A stretch of 64,000 nt of DNA, taken from Synergistes jonesii. GTDB taxonomy: Bacteria > Synergistota > Synergistia > Synergistales > Synergistaceae. The notes under the pieces were generated by a model. That model searched no databases, was not told the origin of the DNA, and saw only the letters and a list, made by a program, of their open reading frames with translations. Shown here one piece after another: positions 15,806-24,185 of the stretch (positions are counted from its first letter, which is position 1; each line of letters starts with the position of its first letter). The stretch covers positions 89,905-153,904 of the forward strand of contig NZ_JMKI01000047.1 in the NCBI RefSeq assembly GCF_000712295.1. Reading direction: 5' to 3'. Made by a program: the position numbers and the translations under genes.

Positions 15806-16736
15806 CGGAAACCTATCGGCCCTTTCGGCTTTCTGCGCCGCGCTCTCCGAGCGCGCGGCCGGCAAAGATTTTATATTCGTCGCTTCCGAGGAGACGGCGG
15901 AAAAAGAACTCAAAGATCTTCTGCCCTTCTCTTCGGAATCGCTTTCACCGTCGATAGAGGGCGCTGTAATGAGCGCGGCCGGCTTTGCGCTGGCGGGAAG
16001 GAAGCCTTGGCTCATAGGGCGCGCCGCGGATATAGCGGGGCGCTGCTATTCGCGCATACGTGAGGCGATCGTGCAGACGGGACTGCCCGTGCGCATCGTC
16101 TCCTTCGACGGCGGCATCTCCTGCGTCCACGAGGGTGCGTCTTCGCAGATGCTCGAAGACATCGCCCTGATGCGTGCGATGCCCCGAATGAACGTGATAG
16201 TGCCTGCGGACGAAGAGACAGCCGTGCGCGTGATCGAAGCGGGCGATGAGATATCGTGCCCCTTTTACATGCGCCTTGACGGCGCCGCCCTTTCGCAGAA
16301 ATACGAGAACGCTTCGGAGCCGTTTCACATCGGCGGCGCGAGGATACTGCGCGGAGGCGGCGGCGTCACTATATGCGCGTGCGGCGCTATGGTCGCCCGC
16401 GCGCTGAAGGCCGCGGAAAGGCTTGAAATGCAGAATATAAACGCAGAGGTGATCGATTGCTACAGCTTGAAGCCCTTCGCCGAGAACGTCCTTCTCTCGT
16501 CGGTGCGGAGGACGGGCTGTTGCGTCGCCGCTTCCGAGGAGAACGCCTTCGGAGGGCTTTTCGGCGCCGTCGCCGAGTGCCTGGGGCGCACATATCCGGT
16601 CCCGCTGAGAAGCGTCGCGGTCGGCGACGAGTTTGTCAACAGTGGAACGCAGGAGGAGCTCTGCGAATATTACGGACTCACATGGAAAGAGATTGTGGAC
16701 GCTGCGGCGCAGGTCTGGGCGCTGCGTAGGAGGTAG
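15795..16736 (+). CDS. Transketolase C-terminal subunit homologue, partly degenerate
   Basis: This 313-residue protein carries the pyrimidine-binding and C-terminal domains of split transketolases. The usual IAEQ is SIEG, which keeps the glutamate (Glu55), followed by AAGFALAGRKPWL. The GATHQALEDIA motif reads GASSQMLEDIALMR, so the substrate-contacting His is Ser. PADE, SCPFYMRL and the C-terminal ASEENAFGGLFGAVAE are kept. GGAGGAG precedes the ATG, and the gene overlaps its partner by 11 bases. Together with the degenerate partner subunit it probably forms a paralogous complex whose activity cannot be predicted. Confidence 0.75.
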   Translation: MNADGNLSALSAFCAALSERAAGKDFIFVASEETAEKELKDLLPFSSESLSPSIEGAVMSAAGFALAGRKPWLIGRAADIAGRCYSRIREAIVQTGLPVRIVSFDGGISCVHEGASSQMLEDIALMRAMPRMNVIVPADEETAVRVIEAGDEISCPFYMRLDGAALSQKYENASEPFHIGGARILRGGGGVTICACGAMVARALKAAERLEMQNINAEVIDCYSLKPFAENVLLSSVRRTGCCVAASEENAFGGLFGAVAECLGRTYPVPLRSVAVGDEFVNSGTQEELCEYYGLTWKEIVDAAAQVWALRRR

Positions 16737-16743
16737 CTTGTCG

Positions 16744-17439
16744 ATGGAAATTCAGTTCTCCGGCGTATCTAAGACGTTCCCGCCGGATATCAACGCTCTG
16801 GAAAATATTTATCTCAACGTGGACAAAGGCGAATTCGTCTATCTGATAGGCGAGACGGGCTCTGGCAAGACGACGCTGATGCGCTGCATATTCCGCGAAG
16901 TGGTGCCGTCGCGCGGGCATATAAGCGTAGGCGGGCACGCCCTGCGCAAGATGGGGCGCTTCGAACTCGCTCTTTTCCGCCGCGATATAGGAGTCGTCTT
17001 TCAGGACTTTGCGCTGCTTCCCAATCTGACGGCATTCGAAAACGTCGCTTTCGTACTCGAAGTGATGGGCATGCCGAAAAAAGAGATAGAGGGGCGCGTC
17101 GTCGACGTGCTGAAAACCGTCGGGATATGGCGGCGCAGAGCGCTCTTTCCTCAGCAGCTTTCCGGAGGGGAGCAGCAACGCCTTGCGATAGCGCGCGCTG
17201 TGGTAAACGAGCCCTCTTTGCTGCTTGCGGACGAACCGACGGGGAACCTCGACAATCATACCGCCGATGAAATAATGCAGCTTCTGCTCGATATAAACGC
17301 CGCCGGGACGACGGTTATCATGGCGACGCATAACCAGTACCTCGTCGACAGCTACAGGCACCGCGTCGTCAAGCTGAGACGCGGGCGCATAGTGCGCGAC
17401 GACAGAGAAGGAGGCTATGAGAGCAATGTCGAGGATTAA
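16744..17439 (+). CDS. ftsE: Cell-division ATP-binding protein FtsE
   Basis: FtsE is the ATPase of the FtsEX complex, which links the divisome to peptidoglycan hydrolase activation. The 231-residue protein has Walker [11 protein letters not shown]-loop [11 protein letters not shown], signature LSGGEQQR, Walker [13 protein letters not shown] and the H-loop ATHN. The start is ATG 16744, ten bases after AGGAGG; an in-frame TTG at 16738 is an alternative. It directly precedes and overlaps ftsX, and an EnvC-type hydrolase follows, giving the complete hydrolase-activation module. Confidence 0.95.
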   Translation: MEIQFSGVSKTFPPDINALENIYLNVDKGEFVYLIGETGSGKTTLMRCIFREVVPSRGHISVGGHALRKMGRFELALFRRDIGVVFQDFALLPNLTAFENVAFVLEVMGMPKKEIEGRVVDVLKTVGIWRRRALFPQQLSGGEQQRLAIARAVVNEPSLLLADEPTGNLDNHTADEIMQLLLDINAAGTTVIMATHNQYLVDSYRHRVVKLRRGRIVRDDREGGYESNVED

Positions 17440-18310
17440 ATACGTATTCAGAGACGGCTGGCGTTTAGTCTGGCGCCACTTCGGTATGAGCCTTCTGACG
17501 ATATTCACCGCGATGTCTGTCTTCTTCGTCGTCGGCGCGACGATGCTCTTTATACTCAATATACAGAACATGGTGAGGGTGATGGAGGGACAGCTTTCGA
17601 TTCAGGCCTACGTGAAGGGGGACGCTGAGCTTGACGCCGTTGCGCAAAAGGCAAAGGCCATAGCCAACGTCCGCGAGGTAAAAATAGTTACGAAGGAAAT
17701 GGCGCTCGAACGCCTGCGCGCGAGGCTGGGGAACCAGGCCAACGCGGTGACGCTGCTTGGCGAAAACCCTCTGCCCGCTTCGATAGAAGTGAAGGTCAGC
17801 CATGCCGCCGACGTATCGGATACGGCGCGGATGCTCATAGCCCTGCCTGAAGTCGAGGACATAGTCTACGCGGGGCAGGTTGTAGAAAAGCTCTCGCGCG
17901 TAGCGGATTTCGTCCAGCAATTTTCGCTTGTGATGCTGATCGTGGCGATAACAGCCTCCGGAGTAGTGCTCTTCAACACGATAAGGATATCCGTCTACTC
18001 ACGCGCCGAGGAGATTGCCGTGATGCTTAAAGTCGGCGCGACGTCGACCTACGTCGCCTTTCCCTTCGTGATACAGGGCTTCATACTCGGCCTTTCCGGC
18101 GCGCTCTTTGCGTCGGCTGCGCTCGGATACGCTTATTTCCGCGCTATAACCTGCCTTAAAGAGATGCTGCCCTTCCTCACTTTCATAGAAGCCACGCGCT
18201 ATCTCGGGAAGCTCAGCCTCGTGCTGATACTCTGCGGCACGGTCCTGAGCCTCTTCGCGAGCCTGATAGCGGTCGAGAAATTCATCAGAAAGGCGGCCAG
18301 GCCGCTGTAG
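17426..18310 (+). CDS. ftsX: Cell-division protein FtsX
   Basis: FtsX is the membrane half of FtsEX. The 294-residue protein has a short cytoplasmic N-terminus (YVFRDGWRLVWRHF), a first membrane segment, an extracytoplasmic domain of about 130 residues, and three C-terminal membrane segments with the FtsX-domain sequence YSRAEEIAVMLKVGAT. Two starts are possible inside the ftsE end, ATG 17417 and ATG 17426. AAGGAGG at 17408-17414 is only two bases from the first, so the second is preferred. The extracytoplasmic loop should recruit the downstream EnvC-like protein. Confidence 0.93.
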   Translation: MSRIKYVFRDGWRLVWRHFGMSLLTIFTAMSVFFVVGATMLFILNIQNMVRVMEGQLSIQAYVKGDAELDAVAQKAKAIANVREVKIVTKEMALERLRARLGNQANAVTLLGENPLPASIEVKVSHAADVSDTARMLIALPEVEDIVYAGQVVEKLSRVADFVQQFSLVMLIVAITASGVVLFNTIRISVYSRAEEIAVMLKVGATSTYVAFPFVIQGFILGLSGALFASAALGYAYFRAITCLKEMLPFLTFIEATRYLGKLSLVLILCGTVLSLFASLIAVEKFIRKAARPL

Positions 18311-18321
18311 CGGGGCAAGCT

Positions 18322-19536
18322 ATGGGATTTTCCGCTAAAAAATTCCTGCCGCTCCTGCTCCTTCTCGTTGCCGCCGCTCTCTGCTCCGAGCCTGCGCTTG
18401 CAGCCGCCAAGACGGCGGCCCAGATCGAAAACGAAATAAAGCAGCAGGAGCAGGCTTACAAAAAAATACAGAGCCAGATGTCCAGGGTCAACAGGAACAT
18501 ACAGGACAAGCAGCGCCAGGAGAAGAGCGTCACGCAGCAGATAGGCGTGCTGAGCCAGAAGATATCGCTTACGCAGCAGAGGGCGAACGTCGTCGCTTCG
18601 AAGATAAAGAAGCTGCAGAACAATATTTTTACCCTCGCGCGCGACATAGAAAAAGCGAATAAAGATATCCGCACGGCGCAGGGCGTGCTGAAAAAACGTC
18701 TGATAGACATCTACAAATACGGAGGCGTCGCCGAATTCAACCTTCTGATGTCCTCGCAGGGCGCCGAGGACGCGCTCGCTAACGCCTATCTGCTCGGCAG
18801 GATCGCCGATCAGGATAAAAAGCTAATCAACGACCTGACGGAGAGGAAGCACCGCCTGACGATGACGCAGGAAGAGCTGAGAAGAGAACAGACAAAGCTG
18901 AAAGGGCAGAACGACGACCTCAGGCAGCAGAACAGAGAGCTCAAGAGCGCTGCGGACGAACGAAACGCGCTTCTTTCAAAAGTGCGCAAAGATAAGGCGC
19001 TTTTCATCGCGCAGCAGCAGGAGCTGATGCGCGCATCCCAGGAAATGCAGTCCGCCATCAAGAAGCTGCTTGCCGAAAAGCAGAGGCTCCGCGAAGAGGA
19101 GCGCAGAAAAAAGGGCGCGGCGGCGCGCCCGTCTACAACCTATTACAAGGGCGGACGCCTCATGTGGCCGGTTCAGGGCACGATAAACAGCCCATTCGGG
19201 ACGCGCGTTCACCCCGTCTTCAAGACCAAGATCACGCACACCGGCATAGACATCGGCGCGCCGAAGGGGGCGCCCGTAGGCGCGGCTGAGGCCGGTGAAG
19301 TCCTTTACACCGGCTGGATGCGCGGCTACGGACAGGTCGTAGTCATCGACCACGGAGGCAACCTGACGACGGTCTACGCCCACCTGTCGAAGATAGAGAC
19401 GTCGGAAAACGCGAGGGTGAAGCGCGGCAGCGTGATCGGGCGCGTTGGGTCCACCGGAATCACGACCGGCAACCATCTGCACTTCGAGGTGCGCGTCAAC
19501 GGAAACGCCGTCAACCCGATGAATTATCTGAGGTAA
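18322..19536 (+). CDS. envC: EnvC-like murein hydrolase/activator with M23 (LytM) domain
   Basis: This 404-residue secreted protein has a signal peptide (cleavage near ALAAAK), a long Gln/Lys-rich coiled coil from about residue 35 to 265, and a C-terminal M23/LytM domain. The zinc ligands of active M23 peptidases are present: HTGIDIG (His and Asp), then GNHLHFEVR (HxH). Proteobacterial EnvC lacks such ligands and only activates amidases, so this protein may cut peptidoglycan itself. It follows ftsEX by 11 bases and precedes ctpA, matching the FtsEX-EnvC module. The coiled coil is the expected FtsX-binding part. Confidence 0.9.
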   Translation: MGFSAKKFLPLLLLLVAAALCSEPALAAAKTAAQIENEIKQQEQAYKKIQSQMSRVNRNIQDKQRQEKSVTQQIGVLSQKISLTQQRANVVASKIKKLQNNIFTLARDIEKANKDIRTAQGVLKKRLIDIYKYGGVAEFNLLMSSQGAEDALANAYLLGRIADQDKKLINDLTERKHRLTMTQEELRREQTKLKGQNDDLRQQNRELKSAADERNALLSKVRKDKALFIAQQQELMRASQEMQSAIKKLLAEKQRLREEERRKKGAAARPSTTYYKGGRLMWPVQGTINSPFGTRVHPVFKTKITHTGIDIGAPKGAPVGAAEAGEVLYTGWMRGYGQVVVIDHGGNLTTVYAHLSKIETSENARVKRGSVIGRVGSTGITTGNHLHFEVRVNGNAVNPMNYLR

Positions 19537-19558
19537 CGGAAAAATTTCGGAAAGGCAT

Positions 19559-20761
19559 GTGAGAAATTTGAAATCCAAAATCTTATCTTTCGCCGCTGGC
19601 GCTATAGCCGGAGCCGTCATCTGCGCGGGGACGGGCGCACTCTCGCAGGCCACCGGCGCGGAGTGGGAAAAGAGCCTTCCCTTCACGCCGCAGCAGCTCG
19701 CGGTAATCAAGCAGGTAAAGCTCGCGCTGTCTACGTACCAGGTCGACGGAGACAAAAAGGGCAAGATAGACGACACGAAAATGTATTACGGCGCTCTGAA
19801 GGGGCTCGTCGCGTCGCTTGAAGACCCCTATACGAGATTCGTCGACCCCAAGGACCTCGCCGAAGAGAACGTCGAGATGGAGGGCGAATACGGCGGACTC
19901 GGCATATATATCGCGTCGCGCGAAGGTCGCACTACGATAATCGCGCCGATAGAGGACACTCCCGCCGACCGCGCAGGAGTGAAGCCTCTCGACGAGATCG
20001 TCAAGGTTGACGACAAAAACGTCTGGGGGATGGAGAGCGACGAGATAGTCAAACTCCTCCGCGGCCCCGCCGGCAAGCCGGTGACCCTGCAGATACGCCG
20101 CAAAAACGTCAACAAGCTCATACCCGTCAAAATGGTGCGCGAGATAATCAAGATAAAGACGGTGCGCAGCGAAATGCTTGACGGCGGCATCGCGTACATC
20201 AAGCTCAACCACTTCAACCTCAAGAGCGACGGAGAAGTGCGCGCCGCGCTGGAGAACGCGAAGAAGAAGAACGCAAAAGGCGTGATCATGGACCTACGCA
20301 ACAACCCGGGCGGGCTGCTCGACGTGTGCGTAGACGTCACGTCGCAGTTCATCCCCAAGGGAGTCGTCGTAGGGATGAGGGGACGCTTTGAAAAAGCCAA
20401 CGAAACGCTCTACGCAAAGGAGGGACGCGCCAATAAACTGCCCTTAGTTGTCCTGATCAACGAAGGAAGCGCGAGCGCCGCGGAAATTTTCGCCGGCGCG
20501 GTGAAGGACCACAAGCGCGGCACTGTCGTCGGAGCGAAGACCTTCGGCAAAGGATCGGTGCAGACGCTCTTCAACCTGCCCGACGGCTCCGGAATCTACG
20601 TAACTATCGCGCGCTACAATACTCCCTCCGGCTTCGTCCTCGACCACAAGGGATTGCAGCCCGACGTCGCCGTCGCCGGCGAACCGAAGAAAAATAAAAA
20701 GGAAGACAAGCAGCTGCAGAAGGCCATCGGGATCATGAAACAGAAATTGAAGGCGAAATGA
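19559..20761 (+). CDS. ctpA: C-terminal processing peptidase CtpA (S41 family)
   Basis: This 400-residue periplasmic serine protease has an N-terminal signal or anchor segment, a PDZ domain with GGLGIYI and ADRAGVKPLDEI, and the S41 catalytic core. The nucleophile Ser is in EGSASAAEIFAG and the general base Lys in TFGKGSVQT. Family members trim C-termini of envelope proteins and control peptidoglycan hydrolases. GTG 19559 is taken as start; a TTG at 19568 is possible. It lies between envC and a YibQ-type deacetylase gene, the same order as in many diderm bacteria. Confidence 0.92.
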   Translation: MRNLKSKILSFAAGAIAGAVICAGTGALSQATGAEWEKSLPFTPQQLAVIKQVKLALSTYQVDGDKKGKIDDTKMYYGALKGLVASLEDPYTRFVDPKDLAEENVEMEGEYGGLGIYIASREGRTTIIAPIEDTPADRAGVKPLDEIVKVDDKNVWGMESDEIVKLLRGPAGKPVTLQIRRKNVNKLIPVKMVREIIKIKTVRSEMLDGGIAYIKLNHFNLKSDGEVRAALENAKKKNAKGVIMDLRNNPGGLLDVCVDVTSQFIPKGVVVGMRGRFEKANETLYAKEGRANKLPLVVLINEGSASAAEIFAGAVKDHKRGTVVGAKTFGKGSVQTLFNLPDGSGIYVTIARYNTPSGFVLDHKGLQPDVAVAGEPKKNKKEDKQLQKAIGIMKQKLKAK

Positions 20762-20765
20762 CGAA

Positions 20766-21863
20766 TTGGGCAAGCATTATCGCAAAGAAAGCAAAAAGAG
20801 CCGTATAATAAAAATTACCATCCTCTTCCTGCTCGCAGCGGCGGCGCTCTACGCCGCTGCCGCTTTCGTGGCGAGGCACGAAAGGCGGCCGTCGGTCGAG
20901 GCTCCGATCTCGACAAGCGCGGATAAGGACGAGGAAAAAGTTGCCGAAAAGGAGGACTTCGGCGAAAGATACGCCGGCGGGGAAAAGAGAGCGGATAACG
21001 AACATCCGTCCGTTGAAAAGAAAGAGCTGGAAGAAAAGGCAACTACCGCCTTCGAAAGGAGCGCCGACAAAAAAATTTCCCAAGGGCAAAAACGGGCTGC
21101 ATACGAAGAGCCCGAGGAAAGAAAATATTCCGGCCCCCTTCCGCTGCTCGCGATAATCGTCGACGACGGCGGCTTCCGCCTCGACTACGCGAAGCGTGCG
21201 GCGACGCTGTCGCTGCCTCTCACGTGGGCTATAATACCTTATCAGCCTTGCTCAAAAAAAATGCTCGAACTTGCGAAGGAAAAAGAGATACCTGCGCTTC
21301 TGCATCTGCCGATGCAGGCGATAACGGACAGGGACGCGTCGCGGTACATAATCGGAAAAGGTATGAGCGCCGGCGAAGTAAGGAAAAAAACCGCGGACGC
21401 CTTAGCGTCGCTCAGCGGCGTTATCGGAGTCAACAACCACAGGGGCTCTATGTCGACCGCCGACGACTCGCTTATGTCCCCCTTTCTCGACGAGCTCAAG
21501 GAGCGCTCGCTGATATTCGTAGACAGCAGGACTATCGGAAGCAGCGTCGCCTACGCCGCCGCGCGCAAAAAGGGCGTACCCGCTCTGAAAAACGGAGGCT
21601 TCATCGACAACGTATCCGACAAAAAAGCGATAGAAACGGCCTTTGCAAACGTGCTGCCGGCCGCGAAGAAAAAAGGCCATCTCGTGATCATCTGCCACTT
21701 CAGGCCCGCGACGCTGCTCTTTCTCGAAGAGCTCGACAAAAAATATGAAAATCTTCCCGCGCGCTTCGTCACGGTCCCGGAGATGATCGAGCTGCTCGAC
21801 GCGCAGGGGGAGGAGAGAAAAAGCGACATCTCGAATAACTTGAAGAAAGAGATGGAAAAATAA
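20766..21863 (+). CDS. Divergent polysaccharide deacetylase family protein (YibQ/DUF610)
   Basis: This 365-residue protein has one N-terminal membrane segment (about 14-34), a charged Lys/Glu-rich linker to about residue 120, then a NodB-like fold beginning LLAIIVDDGGF. The conserved LPMQ, NNHRGS, SMSTADDSLM and ICHFRP motifs identify the divergent polysaccharide deacetylase family (YibQ). It probably acts in the periplasm on glycan strands, but activity is not established for the family. A TTG at 20766, four bases after the ctpA stop, is the start. It completes the ftsEX-envC-ctpA-yibQ block. Confidence 0.85.
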   Translation: MGKHYRKESKKSRIIKITILFLLAAAALYAAAAFVARHERRPSVEAPISTSADKDEEKVAEKEDFGERYAGGEKRADNEHPSVEKKELEEKATTAFERSADKKISQGQKRAAYEEPEERKYSGPLPLLAIIVDDGGFRLDYAKRAATLSLPLTWAIIPYQPCSKKMLELAKEKEIPALLHLPMQAITDRDASRYIIGKGMSAGEVRKKTADALASLSGVIGVNNHRGSMSTADDSLMSPFLDELKERSLIFVDSRTIGSSVAYAAARKKGVPALKNGGFIDNVSDKKAIETAFANVLPAAKKKGHLVIICHFRPATLLFLEELDKKYENLPARFVTVPEMIELLDAQGEERKSDISNNLKKEMEK

Positions 21864-21940
21864 TATAGCCCGTCCCTTTCAGGAGAAGCGCCGCTTTGCT
21901 TTTGCAATCGTAGCGGCCGTGCGTTTTGTAAAAAAATTCA

Positions 21941-21969
21941 TGGACTTTATCTGAAAAAGATTGTAAAAT
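21941..21969 (+). promoter_or_regulatory. Predicted ompH promoter
   Basis: TGGACT (21941-21946) and TAAAAT (21964-21969) are 17 bases apart, giving a leader of about 60 bases before ompH. The preceding hairpin (GCCGCT 21890-21895, AGCGGC 21912-21917) may end the upstream operon but has a large loop. Confidence 0.55.
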
Positions 21970-22037
21970 ATTGCGGTCAGGCAGACGGAGTTCGTTTGAA
22001 AAATTCGCTGCGATAGATTTAAGAGGAGGAAATATCT

Positions 22038-22466
22038 ATGGTTTCAAGAAAGACTATAACGGTATCGATTATCGCGGTCGCGGCCGCGATATTTATGGCG
22101 GGCTCGGCGCTGGCGGCGGACGTAATCGGCACGATAAGCACGCAGAAGATAATGTTCCAGCATCCAAAGTTCGAACAGGTGCAGAAACAGCTGAAGGATA
22201 TATCGTCGACGAAGCAGAAGGAAGCTCAGAGCGCCATCGACAAGGAGACGGACGACAAGAAAAAAGCCCAAATCTATCAGTCGAAGCGCCAGGAACTTGC
22301 CAAGGAAGAGCAGAAGCTCATGGAGCCTCTCTTCAAGGACATCAACCTCGCCATAAGGACCGTAGCCAACCAGAAGAAGCTCACGGTCGTCGTCGATAAG
22401 GAGGCCGTCTTCTTCGGCGGAGTCGATATCACCGACGCGGTGATAACTGAGCTTAAAAAGAAATAG
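22038..22466 (+). CDS. OmpH/Skp-family periplasmic chaperone
   Basis: This 142-residue protein has a clear signal peptide of 26 residues ending GSALA, followed by the OmpH/Skp pattern: a short strand (VIGTISTQKIMFQHP), a long Lys/Gln-rich coiled coil, and the C-terminal KKLTVVVDKEAVFFGG and DITDAVITELKK. Skp holds outer-membrane proteins during transit through the periplasm, so this gene supports a diderm envelope. GAGGAGG precedes the ATG. It is transcribed alone, with its own promoter and a good terminator. Confidence 0.92.
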   Translation: MVSRKTITVSIIAVAAAIFMAGSALAADVIGTISTQKIMFQHPKFEQVQKQLKDISSTKQKEAQSAIDKETDDKKKAQIYQSKRQELAKEEQKLMEPLFKDINLAIRTVANQKKLTVVVDKEAVFFGGVDITDAVITELKKK

Positions 22467-22492
22467 CGCGAACGCGGCGCAATGATATTTTC

Positions 22493-22523
22493 GGCGGTTT
22501 CCGTTGCGGAGGCCGCCCTTTTT
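22493..22523 (+). terminator. Rho-independent terminator of ompH
   Basis: GGCGG-TT-TCCG pairs with CGGA-GG-CCGCC (22493-22517) around a TTG loop, with a small internal loop, and is followed by CTTTTT. It lies 27 bases after the ompH stop. Confidence 0.85.
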
Positions 22524-22655
22524 GATTCCGCTGTGCTATACTTTTTTTAATTGGGCAGATGACGCGTATTCCTCTGCCGCGCCGCGGCGAAGGCCGTCTT
22601 TATGCCCTCTTCCGCGGCCCAGCGAGAAAATAAAAATTTTTACGGAGGTGTTTTC

Positions 22656-23153
22656 ATGGCGGATGAATTGAAGATAGGAATCGTGCAGGTGGATATCCCC
22701 GAGGATGCCAACGTTATCATCGGGCAGAGCCACTTTATAAAGACGGTCGAGGATCTCTACGAGGCTATGGTGACGTCCGCGCCCTGCATCGAATTCGGCA
22801 TTGCATTCTGCGAGGCGTCGGGCGACTGCCTTATTCGCCACGACGGCAACAATAAAGACATGGAGCTCGCGGCGGTAGAGAACGCAAAAAAGATAAACGC
22901 CGGGCACGTCTTTATAATAGCGATGCGAGGAGGCTACCCGATCAACGTCCTGAGCAGAATCAAGGACGCGCAGGAGGTCTGCCGCATCTTTGCGGCGACC
23001 GCAAACCCATTGCAGCTTGTCGTCGCAGAGAGCGGACAGGGCAGAGGTGTTATGGGGGTCATCGACGGATTTGGGACAAAGGGCGTCGAAGATGAAAAGG
23101 ATATGGATTCGCGAGTAAAGCTTCTGCGCGACATCATCGGATATAAAAGGTGA
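22656..23153 (+). CDS. Adenosine-specific kinase-like protein (DUF355)
   Basis: This 165-residue protein matches the adenosine-specific kinase/DUF355 family known mainly from archaea and some anaerobic bacteria: [23 protein letters not shown] near the N-terminus, [25 protein letters not shown], and [21 protein letters not shown]. It has no P-loop. Archaeal members bind adenosine or AMP; the cellular role is poorly defined. The ATG at 22656 follows CGGAGGTG; the frame is open upstream to 22602 but without a ribosome site. It appears monocistronic and ends before the leader of the nitrogenase-like operon. Confidence 0.8.
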   Translation: MADELKIGIVQVDIPEDANVIIGQSHFIKTVEDLYEAMVTSAPCIEFGIAFCEASGDCLIRHDGNNKDMELAAVENAKKINAGHVFIIAMRGGYPINVLSRIKDAQEVCRIFAATANPLQLVVAESGQGRGVMGVIDGFGTKGVEDEKDMDSRVKLLRDIIGYKR

Positions 23154-23255
23154 TTCATCGGAGAAGTGAAAAAGTGACGCCGGGGCGGCGCACGCCGCTT
23201 CGGCGTCATGGGCGCGCGGCGGAGCCCGCCGTAAATAAAATCGTTAAAGTTTTCG

Positions 23256-23284
23256 TTGCCGATGCGCCCGTATCGTGTTATTAT
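23256..23284 (+). promoter_or_regulatory. Predicted promoter of the nitrogenase-like operon
   Basis: TTGCCG (23256-23261) and TATTAT (23279-23284) are 17 bases apart. The expected start near 23290 coincides with the first arm of the structured leader. Confidence 0.6.
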
Positions 23285-23288
23285 TCAC

Positions 23289-23412
23289 ACAGTGAGAGTT
23301 GAAATAAAATCGTTCTGAATTGACGATGATTCGTTCGGAGTCGGAAGGCGAGCTTTTGAGAGAGGTCACTGTATTTTTTGTCCTTCCGTCTGCGGCGGAG
23401 GGGTTTTTTATT
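23289..23412 (+). promoter_or_regulatory. Candidate riboswitch or attenuator leader of the nitrogenase-like operon
   Basis: ACAGTGA (23289-23295) pairs perfectly with TCACTGT (23366-23372), closing a 70-base domain. Inside are two adjacent hairpins, ATCGT/ACGAT (23309-23313 with 23323-23327) and GATTC/GAGTC with one G-U pair (23328-23342). After the closing stem comes CCTTCCG (23382-23388), which can pair either with CGGAAGG (23342-23348) inside the domain or with CGGAGGG (23396-23402) in a terminator. These exclusive pairings are the usual layout of a transcriptional riboswitch or attenuator. I could not match it to a known riboswitch class. Structure is read by eye, not folded. Confidence 0.55.
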
Positions 23413-23413
23413 T
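23382..23413 (+). terminator. Intrinsic terminator inside the leader of the nitrogenase-like operon
   Basis: CCTTCCG (23382-23388) pairs with CGGAGGG (23396-23402) with one G-U pair and a 7-base loop, followed by GTTTTTTATTTTAT. It ends about 20 bases before the GTG of the first structural gene, so it must be conditional if the operon is expressed from the promoter at 23256. Confidence 0.7.
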
Positions 23414-23428
23414 TATGGGGGGCTGCAA

Positions 23429-24184
23429 GTGATAAAGATGGCGATTTACGGCAAGGGCGGCATAGGAAAATCCACCACGGCGTCGAACATTGCGGCGGCC
23501 TTCGCGCAGAACGGCATGCGCGTCATGCAGATAGGCTGCGACCCGAAGGCCGATTCGACCGTGAATCTGCGCGGCGGCGGGAGCGTCCCGACTGTTCTCG
23601 AACTTATAAGGGAGCGCGGCGCGGCGCTGACGCTCGAAGAGCTCGTTACGCCGGGCTTCGCCGGAGTGCTTTGCGTCGAAGCCGGCGGCCCGGCGCCGGG
23701 GCTCGGCTGCGCGGGACGCGGCATCATCGCGGCGATGGAGAAGCTGAAGGAGAAGAGGGCCTTTGAAATTTACAAACCCGACGCGGTGATTTACGACGTT
23801 TTGGGCGACGTCGTCTGCGGCGGCTTTGCGATGCCGATACGCGAAGGCTACGCGAACAAAGTCTTCGTCGTGACCTCCGGCGAAAACATGGCGCTTCACG
23901 CCGCGGCGAATATCGCGGAGGCCGTCGCGAATTTCCGTTCACGCGGCTACGCGACGCTCGGAGGGATAATTTTGAATCGCCGCAACGTACCGCGCGAGGA
24001 AGAGAAAGTCGCGGAGCTCGCGTCGGACGTCGGTACGAAAATCGTCGGCGCGCTGGATTTCAGCCCGACGGTGCAGCGGGCCGAGGAGATATCGAAGACG
24101 GTGCTCGAAGCCTTTCCCGAGAGCGAAATGGCCGGCGAATACCGCGAGCTCGCCCGCCGTCTCCTCGCGGCTTGCGGTGAATGA
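23429..24184 (+). CDS. Nitrogenase reductase-like protein (NifH/BchL/CfbC superfamily)
   Basis: This 251-residue ATP-dependent iron-sulfur reductase has every key NifH feature: P-loop GKGGIGKS (8-15), switch I CDPKADST (37-44), the first cluster ligand Cys94 in [13 protein letters not shown], and switch II with the second ligand Cys130 in [16 protein letters not shown]. It should form a homodimer bridged by one [4Fe-4S] cluster and pass electrons to the following NifD/K-like proteins. It is shorter than true NifH (about 290). GTG 23429 follows GGGGGG. The gene is first in a six-gene operon with a metallophore/tetrapyrrole-type importer and no nif cofactor genes, so nitrogen fixation is not implied. 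Confidence 0.9.
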   Translation: MIKMAIYGKGGIGKSTTASNIAAAFAQNGMRVMQIGCDPKADSTVNLRGGGSVPTVLELIRERGAALTLEELVTPGFAGVLCVEAGGPAPGLGCAGRGIIAAMEKLKEKRAFEIYKPDAVIYDVLGDVVCGGFAMPIREGYANKVFVVTSGENMALHAAANIAEAVANFRSRGYATLGGIILNRRNVPREEEKVAELASDVGTKIVGALDFSPTVQRAEEISKTVLEAFPESEMAGEYRELARRLLAACGE

Positions 24185-24185
24185 G

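Noticed and set aside
3023..21993. Near-identical 16-mers AGGCAGACGGRGTTCG at about 3023 and 21977
   Set aside because: Only two copies, one inside a terminator hairpin, with no conserved flanks; probably coincidence rather than a dispersed repeat.
23176..23207. GC-rich hairpin after the adenosine-specific kinase-like gene
   Set aside because: The stem (GACGCC with GGCGTC) is good, but no T-run follows, so I did not call it a terminator.
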